A DNA stretch of 21,373 bases from an uncultured Halieaceae bacterium (GTDB taxonomy: Bacteria > Pseudomonadota > Gammaproteobacteria > Pseudomonadales > Halieaceae). The position numbers were made by a program, and so were the translations under genes. Numbering within the stretch: the stretch's first letter is position 1; every line of letters begins with the position of its first letter. Of the stretch, positions 14,836-21,373 are shown in pieces. The notes beneath the pieces are model-generated. The model worked only from the letters and a program-made list of their open reading frames with translations, was not told the DNA's origin and did not search any database. The stretch lies in assembly GCA_913063005.1 (NCBI GenBank), contig CAJXZI010000010.1, positions 1-21,373 on the forward strand. The letters are read 5' to 3'.

Positions 14836-15487
14836 ATTGCTGGCTCCAGTAATATTGCGCCGAGCGCAGCGTCACTTTGACTTTGGCCAAGTCGAGTGGC
14901 GCTCGGAAGAATCCATGGAAATCACCCTTGGGGTTAATCAAGACAACGTTTGCGCTGTGATCAATTTGGTAATCGCCATCTTCCATAGTGACCTTACGAA
15001 AAGGGGCGTTAAACCGACGTGCAAAACTCAAAATATCGGGGAAATCACCGGTTACACCTAAAAACTCAGGATGAAAGTAGGGCACATACTGCGCCAATTG
15101 TTCGACGGTATCGCGCGCCGGATCAACGGATACCATTACCACCCGCGTGCTGTCAGCCTCAGTACCCACCAAATTTTCCTTCAGCTCAGCAAGAAAGGAC
15201 ATCGTGGTAGGGCAAACATCTGGGCAGTAAGTGAAACCAAAAAAGAGCAAGGTCCAATCGCCTTCAAGGCTCTCTGCAATAAAGGGCTCGCCATGATGGT
15301 TAGTTAGCTCGAACTCACCGGGGTCTCGCGGCGTGTCAAAAATGAACAGCCCGTTCGCGCGCATCTCAGACACCGTCATAATTCGGGGTTGTTGAATCCG
15401 ATGGACAAACCCTGAGACGATGACTGCAATGCCTAAAAGAATCGCAGCAACCGTTAGACTGACACGCTGACGCTGGGTAAAGCTCAC
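14828..15487 (-). CDS. SCO1/SenC copper chaperone for cytochrome c oxidase
   Basis: A membrane-anchored, periplasm-facing thioredoxin-fold protein that helps build the CuA site of cytochrome oxidase. It has 219 residues, with an N-terminal membrane segment at about 11-28. The copper-binding CxxxC is Cys88/Cys92 in FTYCPDVCPTT, and the distal copper ligand is His177 in IDHSANVVLI; all three ligands are present. The start is GTG at 15485-15487, chosen because AGGAG lies seven bases upstream and the GTGA overlaps the cyoE stop by 4 bases. polA overlaps its end by 8 bases. Position in the oxidase-assembly series supports the role. Confidence 0.95.
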   Translation of the reverse strand: MSFTQRQRVSLTVAAILLGIAVIVSGFVHRIQQPRIMTVSEMRANGLFIFDTPRDPGEFELTNHHGEPFIAESLEGDWTLLFFGFTYCPDVCPTTMSFLAELKENLVGTEADSTRVVMVSVDPARDTVEQLAQYVPYFHPEFLGVTGDFPDILSFARRFNAPFRKVTMEDGDYQIDHSANVVLINPKGDFHGFFRAPLDLAKVKVTLRSAQYYWSQQYD

Positions 15488-16371
15488 GCAGGTACTCCTA
15501 ATATCCAGTGATCCGCCAACATGGCGACAAACAACAGCAGTAAATAGTTGATTGAGTACTTAAAGGTCTCCATTGGCGCCTTGGGATTTTTCTCACGGAG
15601 AATTTCAATCGACCAATAGAGGAAAATCACACCAAGCACCACAGCAGAGACCAAATAAATCCAACCGCTCAAGAGCGTCGCGTAAGGTAACAGCGTGATT
15701 AAAAACATCAGAATGGTGTAAAGCAGGATATGTAGCGCCGTGAACCGATTACCGTGGGTTACGGGCAACATTGGGATACCGACTGCTGCGTATTCCTCCT
15801 TCCGATGGATAGCCAGTGCCCAGAAATGCGGGGGGGTCCACGCGAAGATGATCAGCACCAAGAGAAGTCCGTGCGCGTGAACTTCACCTGTCACAGCAGT
15901 CCACCCCAGAAGCGGGGGTGCTGCACCCGCTAAACCACCAATCACAATATTTTGTGGCGTCGCTCGCTTCAGGAACATGGTGTAGATGAACGCGTATCCT
16001 ACGAGGCTCGCAACAGTGAGAACAGCTGTTAATACATTAATGGTCCACGCCAACAATGCCGCCCCCAGCAGAGCGAGTAATGCGGCAAATATCAGCGCTT
16101 CTGTCTGACTTACGCGACCGGTTGCAACCGGTCGGTTGGTCGTTCGCGACATCTTTTGATCAATCCGCTCGTCAACGACATGGTTGATAGCGGCCGCTGC
16201 ACCTGCACACAGGCCAATGCCCAAGTTACCCAAGATAAGCGGCTCCCAAGGCACAAAGCCTGGGACCGCCATACACATTCCAATCACCGCGGTGATTAGC
16301 ATGAGCGCAACCACGCGGGGCTTGGTGAGTTCTAAAAAATCTGGCCATCGGGCCATCAACGTTGTACTCAT
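15484..16371 (-). CDS. cyoE: Protoheme IX farnesyltransferase (heme O synthase)
   Basis: Converts heme B to heme O by adding the farnesyl chain, in the inner membrane; the product is the precursor of heme A. It is 295 residues from the ATG at 16369-16371, with about nine hydrophobic segments. The prenyltransferase motif NHVVDERIDQKMSRTTNRPV carries the Asp residues that bind the Mg-diphosphate, and TPPHFWALAIHRKEEYAAVG is typical of the family. I chose this ATG because a G-rich ribosome site lies six bases upstream; a TTG two codons earlier (16375-16377) would overlap the preceding gene's stop. It is also called ctaB. Heme A synthase, the next enzyme, is not encoded in the neighbourhood. Confidence 0.96.
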   Translation of the reverse strand: MSTTLMARWPDFLELTKPRVVALMLITAVIGMCMAVPGFVPWEPLILGNLGIGLCAGAAAAINHVVDERIDQKMSRTTNRPVATGRVSQTEALIFAALLALLGAALLAWTINVLTAVLTVASLVGYAFIYTMFLKRATPQNIVIGGLAGAAPPLLGWTAVTGEVHAHGLLLVLIIFAWTPPHFWALAIHRKEEYAAVGIPMLPVTHGNRFTALHILLYTILMFLITLLPYATLLSGWIYLVSAVVLGVIFLYWSIEILREKNPKAPMETFKYSINYLLLLFVAMLADHWILGVPA

Positions 16372-16373
16372 GA

Positions 16374-17030
16374 TCAACCCCCCGAGTTCTTAAGCAGAAA
16401 CTTAAGATCTCCGATCACATCTTTGTAATTGACCTCGGTGGAATAGCGCATCATGACCCAACCAGAGGGATCAACCAGGTACCACGAATTGGGCATTAGC
16501 TGCCCATCCGGAACCACCGCCTGGCCTTCCCTACGCCACACCTTTAGATCGACATGCTCTCGCTCGAGCTGAGGCATTAGCGCCTGCATCGGGTTGCTGT
16601 CACTGTCGGCCGAACCTGGCTCGCCGCTTGACTGAATCGTCTCTATAGGTGTGTCAACAACCAAAAGCCGTTGTGTACGCTGATAGTCACGGCCAATGGC
16701 AATGCGAATTTGGCGAGTGAGGTAAAGCAGCTCGTTACAATCTGCATTGCAGGTGGGGCCATCGTTCACCAGCATTAACGTCCACTTCGGCTCGCCGGTG
16801 GCAAGACTTGCGAATGTGCCGTCCGCCGCCTCAAATTCAAGCGATCGAATATTCAGAGGCTCAGGTAGGAGTTCACCGCTGTTCGCCGTTCCTAGTGCGC
16901 CAATAATATCGATATCGCCGCGCTCGACGAAGTACCAAAGCCATGTCGAGGCCAGAATCATCGTCACGGGCAGGCCTGCAATCAGCAATAAAATCGCACG
17001 TCCGCCCGTTCGATTGTTTGTTTCGGTCAC
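16374..17030 (-). CDS. SCO-like, membrane-anchored thioredoxin-fold protein of the oxidase-assembly cluster
   Basis: A 218-residue protein resembling the uncharacterised gene between SURF1 and ctaA in Pseudomonas (PA0111-like). One N-terminal membrane segment (about 12-34) is followed by a periplasmic domain. It contains a SCO-type CxxxC, Cys94/Cys98 in DGPTCNADCNELLY, followed by the regulatory-looking helix and the terminal strand pattern SWYLVDPSGWVMMRY. Where true SCO proteins have DHSANVVLINPKG, this one has no histidine, so the three-ligand copper site is incomplete. A thiol-reductase role toward SCO or CuA cysteines is inference. The start is GTG at 17028-17030, with GGGGGA six bases upstream, 20 bases after SURF1. 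Its stop falls two bases before the cyoE ATG. Confidence 0.8.
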   Translation of the reverse strand: MTETNNRTGGRAILLLIAGLPVTMILASTWLWYFVERGDIDIIGALGTANSGELLPEPLNIRSLEFEAADGTFASLATGEPKWTLMLVNDGPTCNADCNELLYLTRQIRIAIGRDYQRTQRLLVVDTPIETIQSSGEPGSADSDSNPMQALMPQLEREHVDLKVWRREGQAVVPDGQLMPNSWYLVDPSGWVMMRYSTEVNYKDVIGDLKFLLKNSGG

Positions 17031-17050
17031 GCTGTATCCCCCAACACGGC

Positions 17051-17818
17051 TTATTCGCCGCTACTCAAAAACCGATGACGCAACCACGTAGCGAGGTTGC
17101 TGCTTCGAAAAATAAAGGCCAGTCCCAGAGCCGCCGCCATAGTAAACCATTGAACGGCGTAGCCCCGATGTTTTGCAGGCGTCTGATTCACGACGGCCCA
17201 CTCTGCACGAAACGCCGTGGGGTCAGTCGGTGATACACGGACCTCAAAAGGAAAGACGGAGCTACCGAGGTGCTCACGCATCGACTCCTGCCAACGCGCG
17301 AGCGTCAACTGTTGAACGACCGCTGGCCGCTGCGTCGGAAAGGGGTTGTCGCCCAACAGAAAAACATCACCCGCTGCCTGATAGATCCGCCCATGAACCC
17401 GATACTCGCCTGTGGGTAATTGAGGCGACGGTATTGTCATTCGTGAACGATCACCCTCGATCCACCCTAAATTTAGCGGGGCGATCATTGTCCCCGCCGA
17501 CGCCTCACCCACCGATACGAACGCCACGACTTCGTAACCGAACCGGCCGTCGCGCAAACGATTATCGAGGAGGACGTAGTTGTTCTCATCAAACGCCGCA
17601 GTGAATACAACCTGACGATCGGCAAGATCCTCAGATGGCAAACGCAGAGCGGATAGAAGCGACATTGGCGGCTCGAGCCGACGCTGTTCCAGCCGCGCTA
17701 TCAACTCAGCTTTCTCATCACCGCGCTCGAGTTGCCAGAAGCCGAGACTCAGCAGCATCGGTAGCAACAAAATCGTGGCTAATGTTGTTCGCCAGTCAAG
17801 TTCAACGCGCAACTTCAT
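17051..17818 (-). CDS. SURF1 family cytochrome c oxidase assembly protein
   Basis: SURF1 (Shy1) proteins assist heme A insertion into CoxA. From the ATG at 17816-17818 the protein has 255 residues: a first membrane segment (about 11-28) ending in the family signature GFWQLERGDEKAEL, a large periplasmic domain (LLDNRLRDGRFGYEVVAFV, LNLGWIEGDR, GEYRVHGRIYQ), and a second membrane segment near the C-terminus (GYAVQWFTMAAALGLAFIF). A GTG at 17881 would add 21 residues, but the added part looks unlike SURF1 N-termini and would run through the hairpin at 17860-17876, so I reject it. The ribosome site at 17818 is weak. It heads the SURF1, SCO-like, cyoE, SCO, polA series. Confidence 0.92.
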   Translation of the reverse strand: MKLRVELDWRTTLATILLLPMLLSLGFWQLERGDEKAELIARLEQRRLEPPMSLLSALRLPSEDLADRQVVFTAAFDENNYVLLDNRLRDGRFGYEVVAFVSVGEASAGTMIAPLNLGWIEGDRSRMTIPSPQLPTGEYRVHGRIYQAAGDVFLLGDNPFPTQRPAVVQQLTLARWQESMREHLGSSVFPFEVRVSPTDPTAFRAEWAVVNQTPAKHRGYAVQWFTMAAALGLAFIFRSSNLATWLRHRFLSSGE

Positions 17819-17859
17819 TGTGGTTTGGTTACACTCCCCGCTCTTTGGCAGATACGCTT

Positions 17860-17876
17860 CACCCCGGAGTGGGGTG
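17860..17876. promoter_or_regulatory. Perfect 6-base inverted repeat between SURF1 and DUF2909
   Basis: CACCCC (17860-17865), a 5-base spacer, then GGGGTG (17871-17876). It lies in the divergent space, 42 bases upstream of the SURF1 ATG and 30 bases upstream of the DUF2909 ATG. It may be an operator or an RNA hairpin in either leader; there is no U-tract, so it is not an intrinsic terminator. I could not fit confident promoter boxes around it. Confidence 0.3.
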
Positions 17877-17905
17877 TACACCGCTGCACAGTGTAAGGAT
17901 TTTGC

Positions 17906-18145
17906 ATGCTTAAAGGACTGATTGTCTTACTCATGATCGCCTTAGTGGTCACCCTAGGGTTTGGCCTCTATTACTTGATGATCGATCGCGGTGACGTCAA
18001 AAAAACTCGGTTGGTCAACTCGCTTCGTGTTCGAGTCGGCATCGCTGGCACACTAATGGCGCTTATCGTCTACGGTGTTGCGACAGGGCAACTAGGCCAC
18101 CAAAGCCCTTGGGACGCGCGTCCCGCTGTCCAATCAGCGGAGTAA
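17906..18145 (+). CDS. DUF2909 twin-transmembrane protein
   Basis: A 79-residue membrane protein with two hydrophobic helices (about residues 3-25 and 44-63) joined by a short basic, cytoplasm-like loop (DRGDVKKTRLVNSLRVR). It matches the small DUF2909 proteins that occur inside cox clusters of Pseudomonas and relatives; function is unknown, and an oxidase assembly or stability role is inference from location. The ATG at 17906 has a clear ribosome site, AAGGA at 17895-17899. It is on the strand opposite to the oxidase genes: divergent from SURF1, convergent with coxC. Its stop codon abuts the coxC terminator. Confidence 0.85.
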   Translation: MLKGLIVLLMIALVVTLGFGLYYLMIDRGDVKKTRLVNSLRVRVGIAGTLMALIVYGVATGQLGHQSPWDARPAVQSAE

Positions 18146-18168
18146 AAAAAAGGCGGGATAAACCCGCC
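18144..18168 (-). terminator. Intrinsic terminator of the coxA-ctaG-coxC unit
   Basis: Read on the minus strand: GGCGGG (18163-18168), a 5-base loop, CCCGCC (18152-18157), then eight T (18144-18151). It lies 26 bases beyond the coxC stop. On the plus strand only a short CCTTT follows the stem, so termination of DUF2909 transcription here would be weaker. It separates the structural oxidase genes from the assembly genes. Confidence 0.9.
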
Positions 18169-18193
18169 CCTTTGCAATCAAATCACTTTAGCT

Positions 18194-19174
18194 TCAGATG
18201 ATGTAAACGAAGATAAAGAGGAATACCCAAACGACATCGACGAAGTGCCAGTACCAGCTCGATGCTGAGAAACCGAAGTGATCAGTCGGGGTCATGTGCT
18301 TGTTTCGAACCGAACGGATCAACTGAATGAGCAGCATGGTCATACCCATGGCGACGTGGAAGCCGTGGAAGCCAGTCAACATAAAGAAGGTTGAACCGTA
18401 AATACCTGAGTTAAGCGTCAGGCCGAACAACTGGTAAGCCTCGTAGTATTCCGCTGCTTGCAAGAACAGGAAGATGATGGCGAGACCCACGGTTACTGCC
18501 AGCCATGCTTCGAACTTCTTGATATTGCCCGCTGACAGACCACGGTGTGCAAACTCGCAGGTAACGCTAGACGTCAGCAGAATGATGGTGTTCCAGAGCG
18601 GCAACCACGCATACCAGTGATGCGCGTCCGCAAACGACATTGATGTTTCTTGTGAGATGAACTCACCGTTATTGGCGATAGGCTGACTTAACGCACCACC
18701 AACTACCTCTTGAGGCGTAGTGACTGGTGGCCAGGAGTACTCGAAGCCTTCCCACAGGAGAAAGTTCATACGACCACCCTCGCCTTCGCCTGCCAGCCAC
18801 GGGCCTGCAAATTGACGAACATAGAGCAACGCACCAAAGAAGGCCGCAAAGAACATAACCTCAGAAAAAATAAACCAGAACATACCAAGCACGTAGCTCT
18901 GACTGAGCTGCGCGCTGTTCATGCCCGCCTTGTTCTCAGTGATTGCAGTACGAAACCAGTAAGTAAGTGTCGCAATGAACATCGCAAGTCCTGCAAACAA
19001 TACGTACTTCGCTGTGCCGCCTGTGTCGTGAGTTCCGCCGAAGGTCATCTCGTTTAATACGAGGGCTCCACCAAATACTGACAGCACAAGGCCAATGGTT
19101 GCTCTTACCGCGAGGCTAGAGCTCTCGGGTACATAGTACTTTTCATACTCTGTTGATGATTGGGCGCTAGACAT
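18194..19174 (-). CDS. coxC: Cytochrome c oxidase subunit III
   Basis: An integral membrane subunit of the aa3-type oxidase that stabilises proton uptake into subunit I. It has 326 residues with seven hydrophobic segments, including LGMFWFIFSEVMFFAAFFGALLY (conserved Glu) and ending in SSWYWHFVDVVWVFLFIFVY, the usual subunit III finish. It is somewhat longer than I expect for the family; the extra length is a periplasmic-type loop (about 135-175: LLWEGFEYSWPPVTTPQEVV and following) between helices III and IV. The ATG at 19172-19174 has GGAGA five bases upstream. It follows ctaG after 44 bases that contain a striking G/C run. The transcript ends at the terminator at 18144-18168. Confidence 0.97.
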   Translation of the reverse strand: MSSAQSSTEYEKYYVPESSSLAVRATIGLVLSVFGGALVLNEMTFGGTHDTGGTAKYVLFAGLAMFIATLTYWFRTAITENKAGMNSAQLSQSYVLGMFWFIFSEVMFFAAFFGALLYVRQFAGPWLAGEGEGGRMNFLLWEGFEYSWPPVTTPQEVVGGALSQPIANNGEFISQETSMSFADAHHWYAWLPLWNTIILLTSSVTCEFAHRGLSAGNIKKFEAWLAVTVGLAIIFLFLQAAEYYEAYQLFGLTLNSGIYGSTFFMLTGFHGFHVAMGMTMLLIQLIRSVRNKHMTPTDHFGFSASSWYWHFVDVVWVFLFIFVYII

Positions 19175-19190
19175 GTTTTTCTCCGTTATA

Positions 19191-19211
19191 CCCCGTCCCC
19201 CCGGGGCCCCC
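19191..19211 (-). other. G/C homopolymer block in the ctaG-coxC spacer
   Basis: On the transcribed strand the 21 bases read as G5, C4, G6, AC, G4. They start 7 bases after the ctaG stop and end 16 bases before the coxC ATG. The C4 run can pair with either neighbouring G run, so a short stable hairpin is possible close to the coxC ribosome site. There is no U-tract, so it is not a terminator. Confidence 0.5.
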
Positions 19212-19218
19212 TTTTAGT

Positions 19219-19776
19219 TTATCTCGAAGCGACCTTGTCGCGCATTAGCGCAGTCACATCGAACAATGTGTAAGACAGGGTGATTGTTTTGATATCGGCA
19301 GGCAGCTCCTGATCGACAATAAACTGTAGGGGCATCTCTGCCTCGCTATTGCCGTCTAAAGGCTGCTGCTCGAAACAAAAGCACTCGGTCTTATGAAAAT
19401 ATTCAGCGGCACGCGATGGCGAGACGCTCGGGATTGCCTGAGCAATCATTGCATTTGCCGTCGGATTCGCAGCAAAAAACACCGTGTCGTTTGCGGCACC
19501 GGGATGTACAACCATCTCAGTCACATCCGGCGAAAACGCCCAAGGCATCCCATCGTTGTTGGTCGCAACAAACTGGACCTTCACTGATCGCGACTCGTCA
19601 ACTTGAGCCACAACCGACGTGTAAGCTTCAGAAGACGTCTTGCCATTAATGCCCAAGGCGTCGCACAACACGTTGTACAACGGCACCATCACCACAAAAA
19701 CAAAGGCAAACATAGCAACAGCCACGGCACCGAGTTTGGCTACCGTGTCTGTTGTTGGGTCTTGGCTCAGACGCAC
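19219..19776 (-). CDS. ctaG: Cytochrome c oxidase assembly protein CtaG/Cox11
   Basis: Delivers copper to the CuB site of subunit I. It has 185 residues: one N-terminal membrane helix (about 13-35) and a periplasmic immunoglobulin-like domain. The copper-binding motif is Cys132/Cys134 in YFHKTECFCFEQQ, and Cys38 just after the helix is the third conserved cysteine. The family text PLYNVLCDALGINGKT and SYTLFDV is present. The start is GTG at 19774-19776, giving the expected short cytoplasmic tail; the ribosome site (GGGAT) is weak and rather distant. It sits between coxA (19-base gap) and coxC, as in other proteobacterial cox operons. Confidence 0.96.
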   Translation of the reverse strand: MRLSQDPTTDTVAKLGAVAVAMFAFVFVVMVPLYNVLCDALGINGKTSSEAYTSVVAQVDESRSVKVQFVATNNDGMPWAFSPDVTEMVVHPGAANDTVFFAANPTANAMIAQAIPSVSPSRAAEYFHKTECFCFEQQPLDGNSEAEMPLQFIVDQELPADIKTITLSYTLFDVTALMRDKVASR

Positions 19777-19795
19777 GAGAGACTAGATCCCAAGA

Positions 19796-21373
19796 TCAGT
19801 GAGCAGGCTGCTCTTCAATTTTGGGTGGCGTCTCGAACGTGTGATAAGGCGCGGGTGATGGCAGAGTCCACTCCAGGCCTTCAGCGCCATCCCAAACCTT
19901 TTCGTCTGAAACGCGCTTGCCGCTCACGATCGCAGACACGACGTTGTACAAGAACAAGAGCTGCGACGCGCCGTAAATAAAGGCACCGATCGATGACATC
20001 ATGTTGAAGTCAGCGAACTGCAGCGCGTAATCCGGGATACGTCGAGGCATACCCGCGAGACCAACAAAGTGCTGTGGGAAGAACGTGATGTTAAAGCCGA
20101 TAAACGAAACCCAAAAGTGCACTTTACCCATGGTTTCGTTGTACATACGGCCAGTCCACTTGGGCAACCAGAAGTAAACGGCAGCGGTCATGGAGAACAC
20201 CGCACCTGCCACCATCACGTAGTGGAAGTGAGCGACAACAAAATACGTATCGTGGTACTGGAAATCAGCTGGTGCGATAGAGAGCATCAGCCCCGTGAAA
20301 CCACCGATGGTGAACAGCACCAAGAAGCCGATCGAGAACAGCATGGGTGTTTCGAAGGTCATAGCACCGCGCCACATGGTTGTAACCCAGTTGAAGACTT
20401 TTACACCTGTAGGTACTGCGATCAGCATTGTCGCGTACATGAAGAACAGTTCACCAGCGACAGGCATGCCAACCGTGTACATGTGGTGCGCCCACACGAT
20501 GAACGACAAGAACGCAATTGCCGCTGTCGCGTAAACCATCGACGCATAACCAAAGAGCGGCTTACGTGAGAACGCGGGGATGATTTGAGAGATCACACCG
20601 AATGCTGGAAGAATGATGATGTACACCTCTGGGTGACCAAAGAACCAGAAGATGTGCTGGAACAGAACGGGGTCACCACCACCGGCGGCTGAGAAGAAAC
20701 TCGTGCCGAAGTGGATATCCATGAGCATCATTGTTACCGCACCGGCCAAGACGGGCATAACAGCAACGAGCAGGAACGCAGTGATGAGCCATGTCCAAAC
20801 GAACAGAGGCATCTTCATGTAAGTCATGCCAGGTGCACGCATGTTCATGACCGTTGCGATGATGTTGATTGACCCCATGATGGATGAAACACCCAAAATA
20901 TGGATCGCAAAAATGAAGAACGTTACCGAGGGCGGTGCGTACGTCGTTGAGAGCGGTGCGTAGAACGTCCATCCGAATGCTGGAGCACCACCTTCCATGA
21001 GCAACGTAGACGCTAGCATCAAGAACGCTGGGGGTAGAATCCAGAAACTCCAGTTGTTCATGCGTGGCAACGCCATATCAGGCGCACCAATCATCATAGG
21101 AATAAGCCAGTTAGCAAGGCCTACGAACGACGGCATGATGGCACCGAAGACCATCACCAGTCCGTGCAGTGTCGTCATCTGGTTAAAGAAACCAGGCTCA
21201 ACAAGCTGCATGCCCGGCTGGAAAAGCTCAGCACGAATAACCATGGCGAACGCGCCGCCAAGGAGGAACATTGCAAACGAGAACCATAGGTACATGGTTC
21301 CGATGTCTTTGTGGTTAGTTGTGTACAGCCAACGAGAGAGGCCTTTAGCTGGACCGTGGTGATGATCGCCCAT
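19796..21373 (-). CDS. coxA: Cytochrome c oxidase subunit I (aa3 type, A1 class)
   Basis: The catalytic subunit that reduces oxygen to water and pumps protons. The 525 residues end at 19796 and the first ATG in frame is exactly the last three bases of the window, so an upstream start cannot be excluded and the ribosome site is not visible. Residues seen: heme a ligands His70 and His384, heme a3 ligand His382, CuB ligands His247, His296 and His297, and the A1-class GHPEVY with Glu249 and the cross-linked Tyr251. The K-channel Lys325 and D-channel Asp99 with the following Asn residues (PDMALPRMNN) are present, so proton pumping looks intact. About twelve helices are expected. It is first of coxA-ctaG-coxC within the window; subunit II would lie to the right. 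Confidence 0.97.
   Translation of the reverse strand: MGDHHHGPAKGLSRWLYTTNHKDIGTMYLWFSFAMFLLGGAFAMVIRAELFQPGMQLVEPGFFNQMTTLHGLVMVFGAIMPSFVGLANWLIPMMIGAPDMALPRMNNWSFWILPPAFLMLASTLLMEGGAPAFGWTFYAPLSTTYAPPSVTFFIFAIHILGVSSIMGSINIIATVMNMRAPGMTYMKMPLFVWTWLITAFLLVAVMPVLAGAVTMMLMDIHFGTSFFSAAGGGDPVLFQHIFWFFGHPEVYIIILPAFGVISQIIPAFSRKPLFGYASMVYATAAIAFLSFIVWAHHMYTVGMPVAGELFFMYATMLIAVPTGVKVFNWVTTMWRGAMTFETPMLFSIGFLVLFTIGGFTGLMLSIAPADFQYHDTYFVVAHFHYVMVAGAVFSMTAAVYFWLPKWTGRMYNETMGKVHFWVSFIGFNITFFPQHFVGLAGMPRRIPDYALQFADFNMMSSIGAFIYGASQLLFLYNVVSAIVSGKRVSDEKVWDGAEGLEWTLPSPAPYHTFETPPKIEEQPAH

Noticed and set aside
17819..17881. Longer SURF1 starting at GTG 17881
   Set aside because: The extra 21 residues do not resemble SURF1 N-termini and would be encoded by the inverted repeat in the divergent region; ATG 17818 gives the expected short tail before the first helix.
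20069..20569. Plus-strand reading frame (166 codons) opposite coxA
   Set aside because: His/Glu/Arg-rich antisense shadow of a highly conserved membrane protein.
1..21373. Mobile elements, prophage, CRISPR, tRNA or rRNA genes
   Set aside because: No transposase, integrase, terminal repeats, spaced direct-repeat array or tRNA-like fold was seen on either strand.

Overview
The window is a compact, moderately GC-rich stretch of chromosome that reads as a free-living aerobic gammaproteobacterium. The order polA/engB/cytochrome c5/cytochrome c4/dsbA and the cox cluster (coxA, ctaG, coxC, DUF2909, SURF1, SCO-like protein, cyoE, SCO) resemble Pseudomonas and related marine gammaproteobacteria such as the OM60/NOR5 group. 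That placement is inference from gene order and protein style, not from a search. I see no mobile element, phage gene, tRNA, rRNA or CRISPR array. Coding density is very high and no gene-free stretch exceeds 300 bases.

Left part (1-5871): the N-terminal 410 codons of glnE (minus strand, running off the left edge) are divergent from a plus-strand series of a PiT phosphate transporter, argA and ilvD, with gaps of only 21 and 31 bases, so probably one transcription unit. A direct repeat with Pho-box geometry precedes the transporter. ArgA has an unusually remodelled regulatory (amino-acid kinase-like) domain.

Middle part (5851-9498): on the minus strand leuA (long-type 2-isopropylmalate synthase) is followed by a decayed GGDEF fragment and a DUF6279 lipoprotein whose 3' end overlaps ilvD convergently. 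An Lrp/AsnC-type regulator is divergent from leuA. With ilvD, this makes a branched-chain amino-acid neighbourhood.

Right-middle (9517-14835): cytochrome c5, cytochrome c4 and dsbA form a minus-strand operon with a visible sigma70-type promoter. The essential ribosome-assembly GTPase engB is divergent from it and has no ATG/GTG/TTG at its conserved N-terminus; an AUU start is the likeliest explanation. polA is convergent with engB, the same arrangement that carries the Spot 42/ErsA small RNA in other gammaproteobacteria.

Right end (14828-21373): two minus-strand units build and assemble an aa3-type (A1) cytochrome c oxidase. coxA-ctaG-coxC ends at a strong intrinsic terminator (18144-18168). 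SURF1, a SCO-like protein, cyoE, SCO and finally polA are tightly packed, with overlapping stops and starts. A small plus-strand DUF2909 gene lies between the two units. The heme A synthase gene ctaA, which sits just before cyoE in the Pseudomonas-type cluster, is absent here. The soluble cytochromes c4/c5 are plausible electron donors to this oxidase, and SCO, CtaG and SURF1 are its copper and heme insertion factors.

I found no clearly new multi-gene system. The most notable points are the ArgA regulatory-domain rewrite, the probable AUU start of EngB, the missing ctaA, the SCO-fold protein without the copper-binding histidine, and the coupling of polA to the oxidase-assembly operon.
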